Source of the DNA: Heterostelium album PN500
Taxonomy: Eukaryota > Evosea > Eumycetozoa > Acytosteliales > Acytosteliaceae
Length of the DNA stretch: 64,000 bases
Reading direction: 5' to 3'
Assembly (NCBI RefSeq): GCF_000004825.1
Contig: NW_008805066.1
Span: 682,001 to 746,000 of the forward strand
Part shown: positions 45,381-57,606 of the stretch, piece by piece
Position numbering within the stretch: the first letter of the stretch is position 1
How the letters are laid out: the number at the start of each line of letters is the position of its first letter
Notes under the pieces: generated by a model
The model's database searches: none
The model's input: the letters and a program-made list of their open reading frames with translations, nothing else
Told to the model about the DNA's origin: nothing
Translations under genes and position numbers: made by a program

Positions 45381-48244
45381 TTATTCTATGCTATCTTGGG
45401 TGACTAGATTTCTCTCAAATTCGTCCATTATTTCATCGTTGAGATCGTAGTCATCCTCAAGCTGTTGGTGCAATGTCTCTAAAAATAAAGTATCCGATAT
45501 ATTTGGAGATAATAAAGCTGTTGTATCGAAAGGTGTTTGTTGTTGTTGTTGTTGTTGAGTATTATTATTATTGTTATTATTATTTTCATTACTATTTTTT
45601 AAAAGAGTGATATTACCATTATCATTATTACCATTATTATTATTATTATTGTTATTGTTATTATTATTATTATTATAGTTACTATGAGTGATAAAATTCT
45701 GTTGATTTGGAGGTGATGATTGATGTGGTGGTAGTTGTTGTTGTTGCTGACTATAATTAATATTACTATAATAATAGTTATTGTTATTATTACTGTCTGT
45801 GCTTGTATGACTAAATGTTGGACTTTCTAATTCTGCTTTTTTCGAAAATAATAATATAAAATAAAGTTAGAGATTGATTACTTATCAACCTAAATATCAA
45901 GTTTTATAACACTTACCACTTGGACTTCTTCTTGATCTGCTTCCAATGGGTTGGTCAGAGAATTTACGAGTCGGTAGATTTTCAGTTGGAGAAGCTTGCC
46001 ATCCTGCATTATTTACTTTTTCACTGCTATGCAAAATTGTGGTTAGTTATGAATCGCGCGATACAACTATTGATATTATCATTTCGCTTCGTTCTGTACA
46101 TACTAAAGATTTAGATCTTCGGTTGCTCTATATGACATTCCAATTCTAATCAATGGATCAGTTATGAAATCGGTGTATACTACACTGAATGGTCGGTATT
46201 CGGTTTTAAAGTTTTGTGTTGCCAACAGTGTGGCGTAGCTGAATGTGAGTTCGGCGACCAGTGTATCTTTGATTTGTAAAGCGGTGGAACGGAACCACAA
46301 TCCAATGACTAGATCCGATGGTTGATCGTAGACAACGACTTCGCCTGCGTATTGGAAGTTTGGATTGAATTTTACAGATTGTGGCGGTGTGTTGTCTTTC
46401 TTCTTGCCCATCGACAACGTGAGATACGTAATGAGGTCGACGTCGCTGCGATCGCTAATCGGGACACTCGACGACTCCTCCTGACCGACAAACGCGTACT
46501 TTACGTCGAGAATCTCAATGAAGAGTCGGCCGGCTTCCTGCACGGTCTTTTTAGCGTTTCTTATGGTTTCCACCCAGTCTTCGAGATCGCGTTCATTCTC
46601 CGCGGCGATTTCGTAGGTCGATTTCAAGGTGACCAGCTGGAAGCAGTGTGTGTAGCCTTCGCGCTCCTCGACCACCTGTATGTCGACAATCTCTGCCAAC
46701 TGGAATTGGCCAGCCGGCGCGGTGTCCTTCGGCGATTTGTAGTAGGATAGCATGTTGTCTTTGAGCACGAACCATCTTCTTCGCCAATTCTTAAAGTTGT
46801 GTCCTTTCTTCATGAGATAGCCGCTGTGCAGACCGGCACCACCCTGCTTCGAGGCGATGTCTTTTGCCTGCTTGATCTTCTCCGAGGTGTTCTTTGGGAA
46901 GAACAAGATCGAACCGTTCTTTGACGACTTTTTGCCCTCGTGGTTGATCCACTTGACCTCCTTCTTTATCTCCTTTTGATACATTGTGATCTGACTGTTG
47001 GGAGGTGGTGCAACAGGCTCGTCGAAATCGAGCGTAAAGTGAAAGTCGTTGGCGAATCGACGGTCGCCATCCGATCCGTCACACTCGGATTTGTGGAGAA
47101 CGAGTTGTTTCTTCTGAAACATTCCCGTGTGAAAGTTGAAACGCGCAATCTGCTCCACTCGGTAGAACGGTGTAATATGTGAAAACACCACTAGTATATC
47201 GCCTCTAACAATCTTTCGCACCTCAAACTGCAATGTCGCTGTTCCTGCTAAATAGGTTCGCGTCTCTTTCGTATCGCCCTCGATCGGTGCCGACGAGAAT
47301 ATTCTCAGTCCTTTCTGTGTCGCTGAATATATATTTAAAACCGGACAAACTCCTTGTTTCAGCGGTCCCAAGAAGAACTATATAGTATCGAAAAAGGTGA
47401 AACATTAGTAAACGAAAAACTCTGGATGCGCGCATGCCTGCTGCTACTGCTGCCGACGACTCTTTCAATCAATACTTTACCTTTGGAATGGTGTGCATAG
47501 TTATGGTTTTGAGGAATAGAGTGTTCTGTGCCGGTATTTGGTTGCCGAGATAGATGGACGAGAAGTATTGGATGTATCGGATCTGAGAGGGACCGGTTAT
47601 GCCATAGGTGTTGGACGATCGCTTCACGGCAAAGTAACGCATGGCGTCCTCTGCATTGTCAAACAAGCCGGCATACAGTAGGAGACACGAGATGACAGTG
47701 CCAGTTCTACCTTTGCCAGCCATGCAGTGAACGATCGCAACGTTCTTTGGATCCTCGGCGAGATAGTTGTACAGCGTGATGACGATCTTAAAGAGCAGTG
47801 CGAGTGGCGGAGCATGATGATCGGGAAATCCACACCAATCGTAGACGTTGCCATGAAACAAATTGTAATCGTACTTTCGCTCCGACAAATTGAAGATCTT
47901 ATAGTGATTTTCGTGGTGTTCATTCAACATCTGTGCTACATCGTATATCGAATTCCTATATGCACTCTCAACACCATCCGCTGGGAATGACATCGCTAAA
48001 GAATGATGATAATAATAATAATACAAATTTGATATAAGTTGTAATCAAATCAAAATCAAATTACGTGTAATTAGTATGTTTGTTGTACATTGTCTGAATA
48101 TGAATATGAACATTCATGTTCATTTCGCATACCTATCACTCTTTCACATATATAAGTTAAATCCAAATCATAGTTTTCATTTTCAAACCTATTCTTCTCT
48201 GCAGATATAGTTTTCCTAACTGCTTTAACAATTGAACTATACAT
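45381..48244 (-). CDS. PTEN-like phosphatase with C2, PH and second C2-like domain
   Basis: Five exons, 48244-48133, 47995-47481, 47377-46104, 46026-45917 and 45835-45381, give 821 residues. Residues ~20-190 are a PTEN-type dual-specificity phosphatase: YDLDLTYICERVIAMSFPADGVES, YRNSIYDV, then the P-loop HCMAGKGRTGT (human PTEN has HCKAGKGRTG) and an intact WPD-like region. A tensin-type C2 domain follows (~205-370). Unusually, a PH domain comes next (~390-490: GYLMKKGHNFKNWRRRWFVLKDNMLSYYK, closing W of LEDWVETI), then a second C2-like module (~495-650: GRLFIEILDVKYAFVG). The tail is Pro/Gln/Asn-rich and acidic at the end. The substrate is probably a 3-phosphoinositide, from the family. The extra modules suggest strong membrane targeting. 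It shares a promoter region with atg5. Confidence 0.85.
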
Positions 48245-49083
48245 AATTTAATTATCTTTTCTTTCTTCTTTTCTTTCTTCTTCTACTTATTTATATCTAT
48301 CTTATTATTGTTATTGTTATTGTTACTTTGTAATTTTGTTAACTTTTTGATTGTTGATAGTAGTAATGATATATGTAAACCATTTAAAACTGGATTATGC
48401 TAAAAATAGCTATAGATAGATGATATGATGTCTGAATGAAATAATAATACAACAACAAAATTTTGAAATTTTTTAGTTTTTTTTCTTTTCAAAAAATTAA
48501 AAAAGTTCTAAATATAAATAAATTCTATTCTCTCCTATTTTATTATTACTATTATTATTATTATTATTTGAATTTGAATTTCAATTGAAAGTTAGATGTC
48601 AATTGAGATAGGGAATAATAATTGTAAACCGACCACACGCAATGTAACAACAACATAAAGATAAAAAAATAATGAAAAAAAAATAAAAACTTTGAAAAAA
48701 AAATATATTTTTTAAAAAAATCAAAAATAAAAGTTTTTTTTATTTAAACTTTCAATTTTAAAATATAATTTATCTTTTTTTGATCTTGTACAAAATCAAA
48801 ACAATCACGTCACTCAATTAATCAAGGTTATTATTTGTTTTTTTTTATATTTAGTTTTTTTAAAAAAACAAAAAAAAACAAAAATCTAAAAAATTTTTAA
48901 ATTTTTAAAAATAACAAAAACAATTTGTAGTAGATTAAGACATATACTAAAAGACAAGTAGACACTGTATAGTAAAGTAAAGTAAATAGTTAAAAGTAAA
49001 TAATTAAGTAAAGCGTATATCATATCCATAAAAGTAAATAAAAGTAAATAAAAGAAAATAAAAGAAAAGTTAAAAGAGAAGAA
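48245..49083. other. Divergent promoter region, PTEN-like/atg5
   Basis: 840 bp of A/T-rich DNA between outward-facing starts. It holds TTATTG runs near 48303-48325, ATT runs near 48540-48570 and repeated AAAGTAAATA units near 48975-49065 just before the atg5 start. No coding signal is seen. Confidence 0.5.
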
Positions 49084-50315
49084 ATGTCATTCTTTGATGA
49101 AGATGTAAAGAAATCAATATGGGAAGGAAAGATACCTATAATGTTTACATTGTCACCCAATGACTTGACATCACATATACCACCATCTTCATTAAGTGTA
49201 AGTTTGTTAATTAGTTAGTTGATGATGTCGATATATAGTTTGTTATTGTTATGATGATGATGATGATGATGTTAACATTTGCAAATCAAAAAACAAAAAA
49301 GATGTTTGTTCCAAGAAATAGTTACTTCCCATTGATTACGGGTGTTGTAAAAGATCATTTCTCCTATAGTACACTTGTGATATCCGATAGTGAACTGTGG
49401 TTAGAGTACAAAGGCATACCACTCAAGTGGCACATTCCAATCGGTGTACTCTTTGACATGCTGGTAGCAACACCCGACACAACAGCCTCTCAAATCTGGA
49501 ATATCACTGTACATTTCCAATCATTTCCAGAAAAAGTATTACTTAGATGTTCGAATGAAGATGCCATCAGAACATATTATAAGAATGTATTAAAAGAGGT
49601 AAGAGAGTTTGATCAAATATATACATCTATTATAGATAGATAGATAGATAACTAACAACTATATAAACAATAATATTTATAGGCAAATTATATAAAACAA
49701 GGTGATATTAATAAATTGAATAATCTGAGTATTAACCAAACCAATGAGTTATGGGATGGTCTTAAATTACGTATGTACTACTGTCAATATATTAGATAGA
49801 TAGTTAGTTAGTTAGTTAGATTGTTTACTTATTAATGATTATAATAAAATCATATAGATGATTATGAAAAGTTTTGGTCGATAAACAAGATGTTCTATCC
49901 AGGTAATGGATATAAGCATATACCATATCGTATCATTCAGAATAATAAGGCACCTCTACAGGATTTGATATCACCAATAAATGAAAATGGTCAAGAAACA
50001 ACATTGGAATCTTTATTTTCAAAGATAGCTTTTAATAATAGTAATAATAGTAGTAGTAACAATAATAATAATAATAATAATAGTAATAATAATAGTAATA
50101 ATAATAATAATATAGATACATCAAATGAAACACAACAATCGACAACAACACTATCATCATCATCTACAAACTCAACAACACTTTTACAAGTTTTAAATTC
50201 AGGGTCAATCAGGTACTCTATACAAGGAATAGAACCACCTTTAAACTCCTCTTTGATATGGCTTGGTGATTACTTTAGTCATCCCGACAACTTTTTATAT
50301 ATTGTATTGGCATGA
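49084..50315 (+). CDS. atg5: Autophagy protein ATG5
   Basis: Four exons, 49084-49197, 49302-49598, 49683-49770 and 49858-50315, give 318 residues. The N-terminal ubiquitin-like fold starts KKSIWEGKIPIMFTLS and continues after intron 1 with PRNSYFPLITGVVKDHF, then WLEYKGIPLKWHIPIGVLFD, the most conserved ATG5 block. The strand ITVHFQSFPEKVL and helix NVLKEANYIKQGD follow, the latter around the lysine conjugated to ATG12 (established for the family). LWDGLK and a poly-Asn/Ser insert precede the final ubiquitin-like part (LVLNSGSIRYSIQGIEPPLNSSLIWLGDYFSHPDNFLYIVL). ATG5 with ATG12 and ATG16 drives Atg8 lipidation. All expected blocks are present. Confidence 0.9.
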
Positions 50316-50615
50316 TCATACTACTATTGGATAGGAGATATCTAACTAATCATTATCGATAAACAACAACAACAATACAATAACTACAACCAATACCAAT
50401 ACCAATAATAATATCAATCATATTAATAATTCAAACAACTTCAATACTTAAATATAACTAAACAAACACTAATCTAATAACATTAATAATGTTACTTAAC
50501 TTTTTTTAAATAAAAAAAATAAAAGACAACATTTAACAATTTTGTATACAAATAAACAACTTTTGGAGATCGATGTAGATATATTATATATATAATATTG
50601 ATTGTGTTTATGTTA

Positions 50616-52860
50616 TTATAATCTATCGACAGTTTCTAAACCTAATAGATGGAAACCAGTGTTGATAATATTTTGGATGACATGTGCAATCAATAGTTTC
50701 TGTACCATTGTATCTGAACCGATGACTCGCTCACTTTCGTAGAAATGATGGAAACAATCCGATATATCCCAAAGGTAATCACACAACACCGCTGGTCTCA
50801 ATGTACTCTCTGTCGCTCTTATTACATCTGGGAATTTAGATATCATTAAAACCAGCTTTCTTTCTTTTTCACTAAATTCCTTAAATTTAAATGTACTTTA
50901 AAATAAAACAAAACAATTAATTATAACAATCTATAAACTATTACTTGTTTCTATCTACTTACTTTAAATCGATTGCATTGATATCGAATTGTGCACGTTT
51001 CATTAGAGTTGAGATTCTTGTGTAGCAATAGAGTATGTAGATCGAGGTGTTACCTTTGAATGAGAGCATTCGATCAAATGAGAATGTGTAAGAGTTACTA
51101 CGTTGTGAGAGATCAAAGTATTTGATTGCACCGAGACCGATCTTACGATAGTGTTCCCAGGTGTTGTATTGGTCGAGTTCGAAGCGATCTTCCACGCGAT
51201 CTGCACCGTCCAGCTGCTGAGCGGTATGAGTTTGATCTAGCTTCTCTGCGCGTGTCAAAGATCGCGAGGTAATAGTTGCGTCTTTAGCACGTTGAATCGC
51301 CTCTTGTAGCAGCTCTTCCAGCGCAAGAGGATCGCCTTCACGCGACGACAGTTTCAATCCGTTCTCGCCACGCACCACGCCGAACGACAGATGATCGACG
51401 CGATGCTCTGTATCGGGACGGTACCATCCCGCAAGTTGGGCAATCGTAAACACCTGTTGGAAATGCTGTTTCTGCGAGTCGTCGGTGATGATAATCACCC
51501 ATTGTTTCTTGTTGGTAACCAAACGGTTTTTGATGGCGGCGATATCGGTTGTCGCGTAGAGATAGGCGCCGTCACTCTTCTTGATAATCACCGGTGTTTT
51601 CTGATCCTCGAGAAAGACACACACCGCACCTTCACTCTCTGACACCATATTGAGCGAACGCAGCTCCTCAATGGCCGGCTCCAACATCTCACGATACCAC
51701 GACTCACCTCTCTCCTTGACATTGATATCCATCAGCTTGAATATCTCATTGAATCCCGCTCTCGATGCTTCACAAACATCCAACCAAGCACGATAGATAT
51801 CGGGGTCGGATCCGCCATTGTTATTGTCACCGCTTGTTGTTGTTGGCGGTCCTTTTTGTAGTTCTGCAGCGGCGAGGTGTGCACGCTTACTAAATTCACT
51901 GTCGGTTTTCGTTAGTTTCTTGGCGTCAGAGTAGATCGTTGAGAGTTGTTTCGGTGTTGGGATGAATGGCATCGATGACAGCCCGCTTTGCTTGTCCCAG
52001 ATGTGTCGGAGGAATTCCGCTTTGTTCTCGAGTGCATAGGAGATGACCATTCCCATGGGCGTGCCGAAATCACCGGCATGACTGACACGCTCAACGCGGT
52101 GATTACGATACTCTAGGATACGACAAACCGATTCGCCCAGTGCCAACGATCGCAGATGTCCGACGTGCAACTCTTTCGACATGTTTGGCGATGCGAAATC
52201 AACAAGCACCTCTTTTGGCTCGAGAGGTAGTTGTAGCGATTGTTTATGTTGTTTTGTCAGCTCGTAGAGCGGTGCTTCTCCCTTGAGCCAAACAGCTAGC
52301 GATTGCTCCAAGTAATCTTGCGACAGCGAAACATTGACAAAGTTCTTCTCCACCGAGACATCTTTGATGAGTGACATTCCATCGCGATTCTCATCGATAT
52401 CCTTCTGAATCAACTGTCTCATTTGTTCGACAATCTTTTTATTATCACCTCCCAGTTGTCTTGACAATTGAAATGTATTGCTAATTGAATAGTCTGCTTT
52501 TATCTTTGGTACAGTAACACCTGTAAACAATGGTTGATAACCAGATGTATTATTGTTATTTGTTATTTCATTGCTATTGTTATTGTTATTTGATATCGAT
52601 GTTGTTAATGGTTCTAATATTTTATTGACATGATATCTTAATTGATGATAAGTTGAATGTGCATCGATATCGAACCATTGTTTTGTAACATTGTATCTTG
52701 TATTTTGTTTATTTACATTATTACCAACAACACTGTTATTACTACTACTGAATGCTCTATCTATGATTCTAACATGATTGATAACTTTATTTGGCAATAC
52801 CAATCTATTAATATTATTATAAATATGTGATGATTGTCTAGACAATCCTATCGATAGCAT
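50616..52860 (-). CDS. Arginyl-tRNA synthetase, probably mitochondrial or dual-targeted
   Basis: Two exons, 52860-50963 and 50895-50616, give 725 residues. The class I catalytic core is clear: VDFASPNMSKELHVGHLRS (HIGH motif as HVGH), VSHAGDFGTPMG, KKSDGAYLYATTDIAAI, WVIIITDDSQKQHF and GLKLSSREGD in the KMSKS position. The C-terminal anticodon-binding helical bundle spans the intron (FSFDRMLSFKGNTSIYILYCYTRI, then CDYLWDISDCFHHFYESERV). The first ~40 residues are basic, Ser/Arg/Asn-rich and nearly free of acidic residues up to RAFSSS, resembling a mitochondrial presequence (inference). The protein ends VDRL; ArgRS commonly ends in a short R-M motif, so the terminus is slightly atypical. Confidence 0.88.
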
Positions 52861-53429
52861 TCGTTCGTTTTTTGATCTATGCCAAATGAAAAATCAGATC
52901 AGAAAAATAAAACTTTAAACTAGTTTCATTTAATACAATAAAAAATAAAAATCTAATAATCCCGATTTTTATTATATAAAGATTAATCTATTATAACCTC
53001 TTCAATTAGCTACTAACAACAAACAATTATATTTTGAATATCGTACTAAGATCAAATTGGAGAACTTTAACTGATATGTCAATTCAATGTACAATCTCAT
53101 CATTGATCATCATCATCAATAGTAAGAAAATTGATTGATTATTTAGTTATATTGTTAAATATCACTTTCCTCTATGTACAAACATAATAAAACATAACAA
53201 AACAAAAACATTTTTTTATAAATTGTGATTATTCAATGATTGGAAGTGTGTTTTTTTATTTTTAATTAATTAATTTTTTGCATTAACGTTTTGTTGTTTT
53301 TATTTAATTTATTTTTTCTTTGCATTGTAAGACTAGTTTTATTTGTATAAAGTTATGAGATTAATTTAGATAGATAGATACATACATATATATAAAAGAT
53401 AGATAGATAGATATAGATAGAAAGATATC
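52861..53429. other. Divergent promoter region, ArgRS/DHHC
   Basis: 570 bp of A/T-rich DNA with (ATAG)n runs near 53369-53415 just before the DHHC start. No gene is seen. Confidence 0.5.
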
Positions 53430-54587
53430 ATGGTATCCTATTTTGTTTTAGTTGTTTATTTATTTATTTTGTTTGCATTGACCAGTCATTGGATACTGGT
53501 GTTTCATCCACTACGATTCTTAACATCGATATTCGGTCAAATCTATATAGTATTCTATCATGTATTGTTCTTTATGTTAATCTATAGTTATTGGCAATCA
53601 ATTGTCACGCCACCTGGATATCCTTCGAAGAATTGGGTAAGTAGAGTAGTTGTAGTCTACACAGATACCGATATATAACTAAAAATTGATATTAACTACT
53701 ACTTGCTACTTTATAAGTATCCAGAAGGTAAAAGTAAAGAGGAATTAGATGAGATTGTTGATAATATAATGGAGCAACGCAAGAATAGTAACAATCATTT
53801 CAAACCACCTTCACACATAAGATATTGTGTAACCTGTAATATATTTAAACCGCCACGCACGCATCATTGTCGGCACTGTAAAAAATGTATATTGAAGCAA
53901 GATCATCATTGTCCTTGGATAGCGAATTGCGTTGGCTATCAAAATCAAAAGCCATTCCTGCTGTTTCTATTCTACACCACCGTAGTAGGTACAATATCGA
54001 CGGTGTTTCTAGTGTTCAGTGCATTCTACGTACTGAACGTATCGATTCAGAATGCAGAAGATCCGACACCAGTTACAATCAACAACAACAACAACAACAA
54101 CAAAGATATCATATTATCAACATCAGAAGAACAACAACAACATCAAGATCTTGAATTTCTAGTATCAGGACCAATGGTTACAGTATTATATATTTTAAAC
54201 TTCTCAACTATTATACCTGTTTTGCTAGGTGTCTCGGGTCTCTTTTACTTCCAATCGGGTTTCATCTTTAGTAATCTGACGAGTGTCGAGCGATATGAAA
54301 GAAAATCAGAATATAAAATTGCTAAAAGAAATGGTGTTGTAAGTAGTAACAGCAACTCAATTCTTTCTATAACCATTCAAATAGATGACTAACAAGCTTT
54401 GTTTATCTCATGAATGAAGGGAGAAGAATATAGATGGAGATATGATAGAGGTCCAAGAAATAATTTTAAAGATGTTTTCGGTGATACATTTAGGCAGTGG
54501 ATTTGTCCAGTTGGTTCTCCAAGAGGCGATGGTATCAATTGGAAGTTAAATAATCAACAACAACAACAATCTGAACAACTTGTTTAG
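53430..54587 (+). CDS. DHHC-type palmitoyltransferase
   Basis: Three exons, 53430-53636, 53718-54338 and 54420-54587, give 331 residues. Two N-terminal membrane helices (FVLVVYLFILFALTSHWIL; FGQIYIVFYHVLFFMLIYSYW) precede a cytosolic Cys-rich domain: YCVTCNIFKPPRTHHCRHC, then CILKQDHHCPWIANCVG with the catalytic DHHC cysteine and its zinc ligands intact. Two further helices follow (FLLFLFYTTVVGTISTVFLV and VLYILNFSTIIPVLLGVSGL) around an Asn/Gln-rich loop, then the TTxE-like region SVERYERK. The last exon has the usual conserved Asn motif area (RNNFKDVFGDTF) and a Gln-rich end. It transfers palmitate to cysteines of membrane proteins, probably at ER/Golgi. The last exon and 3' flank are duplicated at 57402-57606. 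Confidence 0.9.
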
Positions 54588-54672
54588 TTTGCAAGAAAAT
54601 CGATGGTTTGGTTTGCCAACTAAAAATAAATGATTAATCATCCACAAGTTAATTGGGTTGATAAATAAATCT
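54464..54672 (+). repeat. Duplicated DHHC 3' end, parental copy
   Basis: This part of DHHC exon 3 plus about 85 bp of 3' flank recurs at 57402-57606 with roughly one difference per ten bases by eye. It is the origin of the truncated copy. Confidence 0.85.
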
Positions 54673-54799
54673 CTTTGTTACTCTATTCTATAAAATTGGT
54701 TATATATGTCAGTGTGAGGTTTTATTGTGGTGTCGATGTATTGTTTGTAAAATATGATTAAAAGTTTGAACTATTATTTTGATAGCTTGATCAATGAAG

Positions 54800-54912
54800 T
54801 TGGTAGATTCCCAATAGCTTCCAGAAATGAAGATATCAACAGACTGTTCTTCTAATAGTTGTAATTAGTCTGTTGATATCTTCATTTCTGGAAGCTATTG
54901 GGAATCTACCAA
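54800..54912. repeat. Perfect 46-bp inverted repeat (stem) with 21-nt loop
   Basis: 54800-54845 and 54867-54912 are exact reverse complements, separated by 54846-54866. A reverse-strand frame starting at ATG 54976 runs through the right arm and loop (MKYSDFLGLTQEQQ, then LFGRFPIASRNEDINR) and ends at a TGA formed inside the left arm (54836), giving 46 residues. The arms therefore look like a back-folded duplication of a coding fragment rather than a terminator. The family of the fragment is not recognised. Confidence 0.85.
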
Positions 54913-55386
54913 ATAGATTATCAGCCTCCACTCTTTGTTGTTCTTGAGTCAATCCTAAAAAATCTGAATATTTCATATTTAAAAATATAGTTTAATGTCT
55001 GCGAAGCATGATCATTACCTTTTAAAAGGATTTGATTCAATACACAACAATTTTTTTTTTTCTCCAAATGTGAAATCGTAATGTTAAAAAAAAAAGTGAA
55101 AAAAAAAATAAAAAAATGGTCAAACTATTTTTGATTTAACAAAAACCATTTCACATTTGGAGCAAAAAAATTGGTCATAGATTGTTTTTCATGTGATATT
55201 TTATAGTTTGGGTTTTTTTTGCACAGCTTTTTTGTTATTTTCACATTTTTTTTGCAATGCTTTGCAAAATTTTTTAATTTTTTAGGGGAGGGAAAAAATG
55301 AAATTACACAGTTCCACAACCACTACTACCACAAATTCTAATATAAACCCAATAGATATAATTAGAAGTAATAGTAAAAGTTAATA
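54913..55386. other. A/T-rich region upstream of the B-box gene
   Basis: No gene is seen. A weaker inverted pair is visible: CTCCAAATGTGAAAT near 55061 and its complement ATTTCACATTTGGAG near 55149-55163, with poly-A/T between them. Confidence 0.4.
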
Positions 55387-56973
55387 ATGACAATTAAATG
55401 TTTGAATCATCAAAGATCACACGAATTCATTTGTTATCAATGTAATAGTTTGATGTGTTCAAAATGTATCATCACTCATGGTAAAGATCATCCTGATCAT
55501 GCCGATAAATGTGAACATATCGATGACATCAAGGACTCATTGAGTACATTGAAATTAGATGATATTATTGACACCACCACATATACAAATAATCATATTA
55601 ATAATGACAATAATAATAATAGTGATAGTGATAATAATAATAATTATCATTCACAAATCAATAATAAACTTAAATCTCTATGGGAATCATTAAGATCATC
55701 GACATCCATATATCAAAGATTATCAACAACAGAGAAAGAAATCAAAGAACACTTTGAACAATTACATCAATATCTAATCATTGAAGAACATAAACTACAA
55801 AGAGATATTATCAATGATAAACATTCAATCACAAATCAAATCGATAATAAAGTAAATCGTTTGAAATATTTAATAAATATTATAATGTTATTTAATAAAT
55901 TAAATAATAATAATGATAAATATAATTGTGAAGGGAGTATTGGTAGTAGTGATAATAAATCAGTAACTGATGATACCACATCATTATATTCAACAACAAC
56001 AATAATGGAATCAATAACAACAAGTTCATCATTACAATCATTCATCAATCATAATAATAAAACATTATTCAATGAACATCTTGATCTATTCAATATTGAC
56101 GAACTTCTCAAACAACACTACAATGATTCGACATCAATATTATTAGATATCATTCATAAATACAACAATCAATTCAATGAATCAACAACAATCACAGACA
56201 ATAATAGCTTATTATCATCATATAAATTAACAATCAAACAACCTGATTTCGATCAATTGAATTCAATCATTGAACAATCAATCAAACTTGATAACATTGA
56301 ATCAACTGAGCCAATAAACACAACAAAAACAAACAACAATGATAATAAACAATCTTATATTTTCACAACACATTCAGCAAAAGGAGCAACACTGATCAAC
56401 ACATCAAACAACTATTCAATTGAAGAGCTACAGTTTGATTATGAATTTGCTGGAACGTACTCCTCGATGGTTTCAATTGGTGAATATATCTATTTATTCG
56501 GTGGAAATACCAATGAATACAAATGGATTATAATATCAGCCAAATCGAAATCAATTGAACATATTGGTAATATCGAAGGAATCAAAGGTGATTCTCACAT
56601 AACTGTTTGTTATGATGGTAAAGATCATATCTATTTAGTGAATGGTGCTAATATAAACAATAGAATTGATCGATTCAACATCAGGACAATGAAATTTGAA
56701 TTGTATAATCAATTACCTGAAGAAATTGGTTTGCAAATATCATCAATGATCTTTAAAGGTTCATTATATTCAGTACCATACGTTCAATATCAGATATTTC
56801 AATTCGATTTGACAAATAAAAAAATAACAGGTGATCAGTTTGACATTCGAGCTTCATCTGCATGTCATGATAACAATGGAAACTTCTACATACTAGATAT
56901 GACAAACAAACGATTCGTAAAATACAACGTTGAAACAAACAAACAATCAATCTTAATGCCATTCCTCTATTAA
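55387..56973 (+). CDS. B-box zinc finger protein with coiled coil and kelch-like propeller
   Basis: The frame from ATG 55387 gives 528 residues. Residues 3-45 are a B-box (CLNHQRSHEFICYQC, then CSKCIITHGKDHPDHADKCEH) with all Cys/His ligands. An Asn/Asp-rich tract, a coiled-coil stretch (KEIKEHFEQLHQYLIIEEHKL) and an Asn/Ser/Thr-rich middle follow. From ~345 there are beta-propeller-like repeats (YSSMVSIGEYIYLFGGNT; CYDGKDHIYLVNGAN; RFNIRTMKFELYNQLP; SSMIFKGSLYSVPYV). Dictyostelids have large families of such proteins, mostly of unknown function. The frame ends at TAA 56971, but similar propeller sequence continues in another frame from 56976 to a stop near 57188 (THPFVIYHRESPTSSYIYSFG), so the gene is probably frameshifted near its end, or the assembly has an indel there. 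Codons are extremely A/T-rich. A fragment of this gene recurs at 61321-61433. Confidence 0.75.
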   Translation: MTIKCLNHQRSHEFICYQCNSLMCSKCIITHGKDHPDHADKCEHIDDIKDSLSTLKLDDIIDTTTYTNNHINNDNNNNSDSDNNNNYHSQINNKLKSLWESLRSSTSIYQRLSTTEKEIKEHFEQLHQYLIIEEHKLQRDIINDKHSITNQIDNKVNRLKYLINIIMLFNKLNNNNDKYNCEGSIGSSDNKSVTDDTTSLYSTTTIMESITTSSSLQSFINHNNKTLFNEHLDLFNIDELLKQHYNDSTSILLDIIHKYNNQFNESTTITDNNSLLSSYKLTIKQPDFDQLNSIIEQSIKLDNIESTEPINTTKTNNNDNKQSYIFTTHSAKGATLINTSNNYSIEELQFDYEFAGTYSSMVSIGEYIYLFGGNTNEYKWIIISAKSKSIEHIGNIEGIKGDSHITVCYDGKDHIYLVNGANINNRIDRFNIRTMKFELYNQLPEEIGLQISSMIFKGSLYSVPYVQYQIFQFDLTNKKITGDQFDIRASSACHDNNGNFYILDMTNKRFVKYNVETNKQSILMPFLY

Positions 56974-57401
56974 ATGTGCAAACTCATCCATTTGTTATAT
57001 ATCATCGAGAATCACCAACATCAAGTTATATCTATTCATTTGGAATATCTAGAGATTGTAATTTCAAATATTCAATCGAATCCAATCAATGTGAACCATT
57101 CTTAGGAGATATTATAAATTATGGTAGACATTGGTGTGCATCTACATCAATACATTTGAATAAATTTGTTTTGATAAACAGAATATAAATGACCTTTTTT
57201 TAAGTAACTAATTAGCAATTAATAAAAATTTAATATCATTAATTCAGTCACTATCTAGATAAAATAAAACTTTTATTTTTTTTTGTAATCCCAGTTGGTC
57301 AATTATTGATATCTTCCTAGCTGATTAAATATCCTTTAATAAATTATAAAAATAAATATTTAATAGTCTCGTTAACCAAAATTCTTATTTTTTTTATTTT
57401 A

Positions 57402-57606
57402 AAGATGTTTTCGGTGATACATTTAGGCAGTGGATTTGTCCTGTTGGCGCACCAAGAGGCGATGGTATCAATTGGAAGTTAAATAATCAACAACAACAAC
57501 AACAATCTGAACAACTTGTTTAGTTTGCAAGAAAATCGATGGATCAGTTTGCCAACTAAATGATTGATCATCTACAAGTTACTTGGGTAGATATATCTCT
57601 GTTGGT
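57402..57606 (+). pseudogene. Truncated duplicate of DHHC last exon and 3' flank
   Basis: This copies 54464-54672: the same FKDVFGDTFRQWICPVG, RGDGINWKLNN and Gln run, the same TTTAG stop, and a related 3' flank (TTTGCAAGAAAATCGATGG). Exons 1 and 2 are absent, so no protein can be made. The Gln run is longer by one CAA. Divergence is moderate. Confidence 0.85.
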
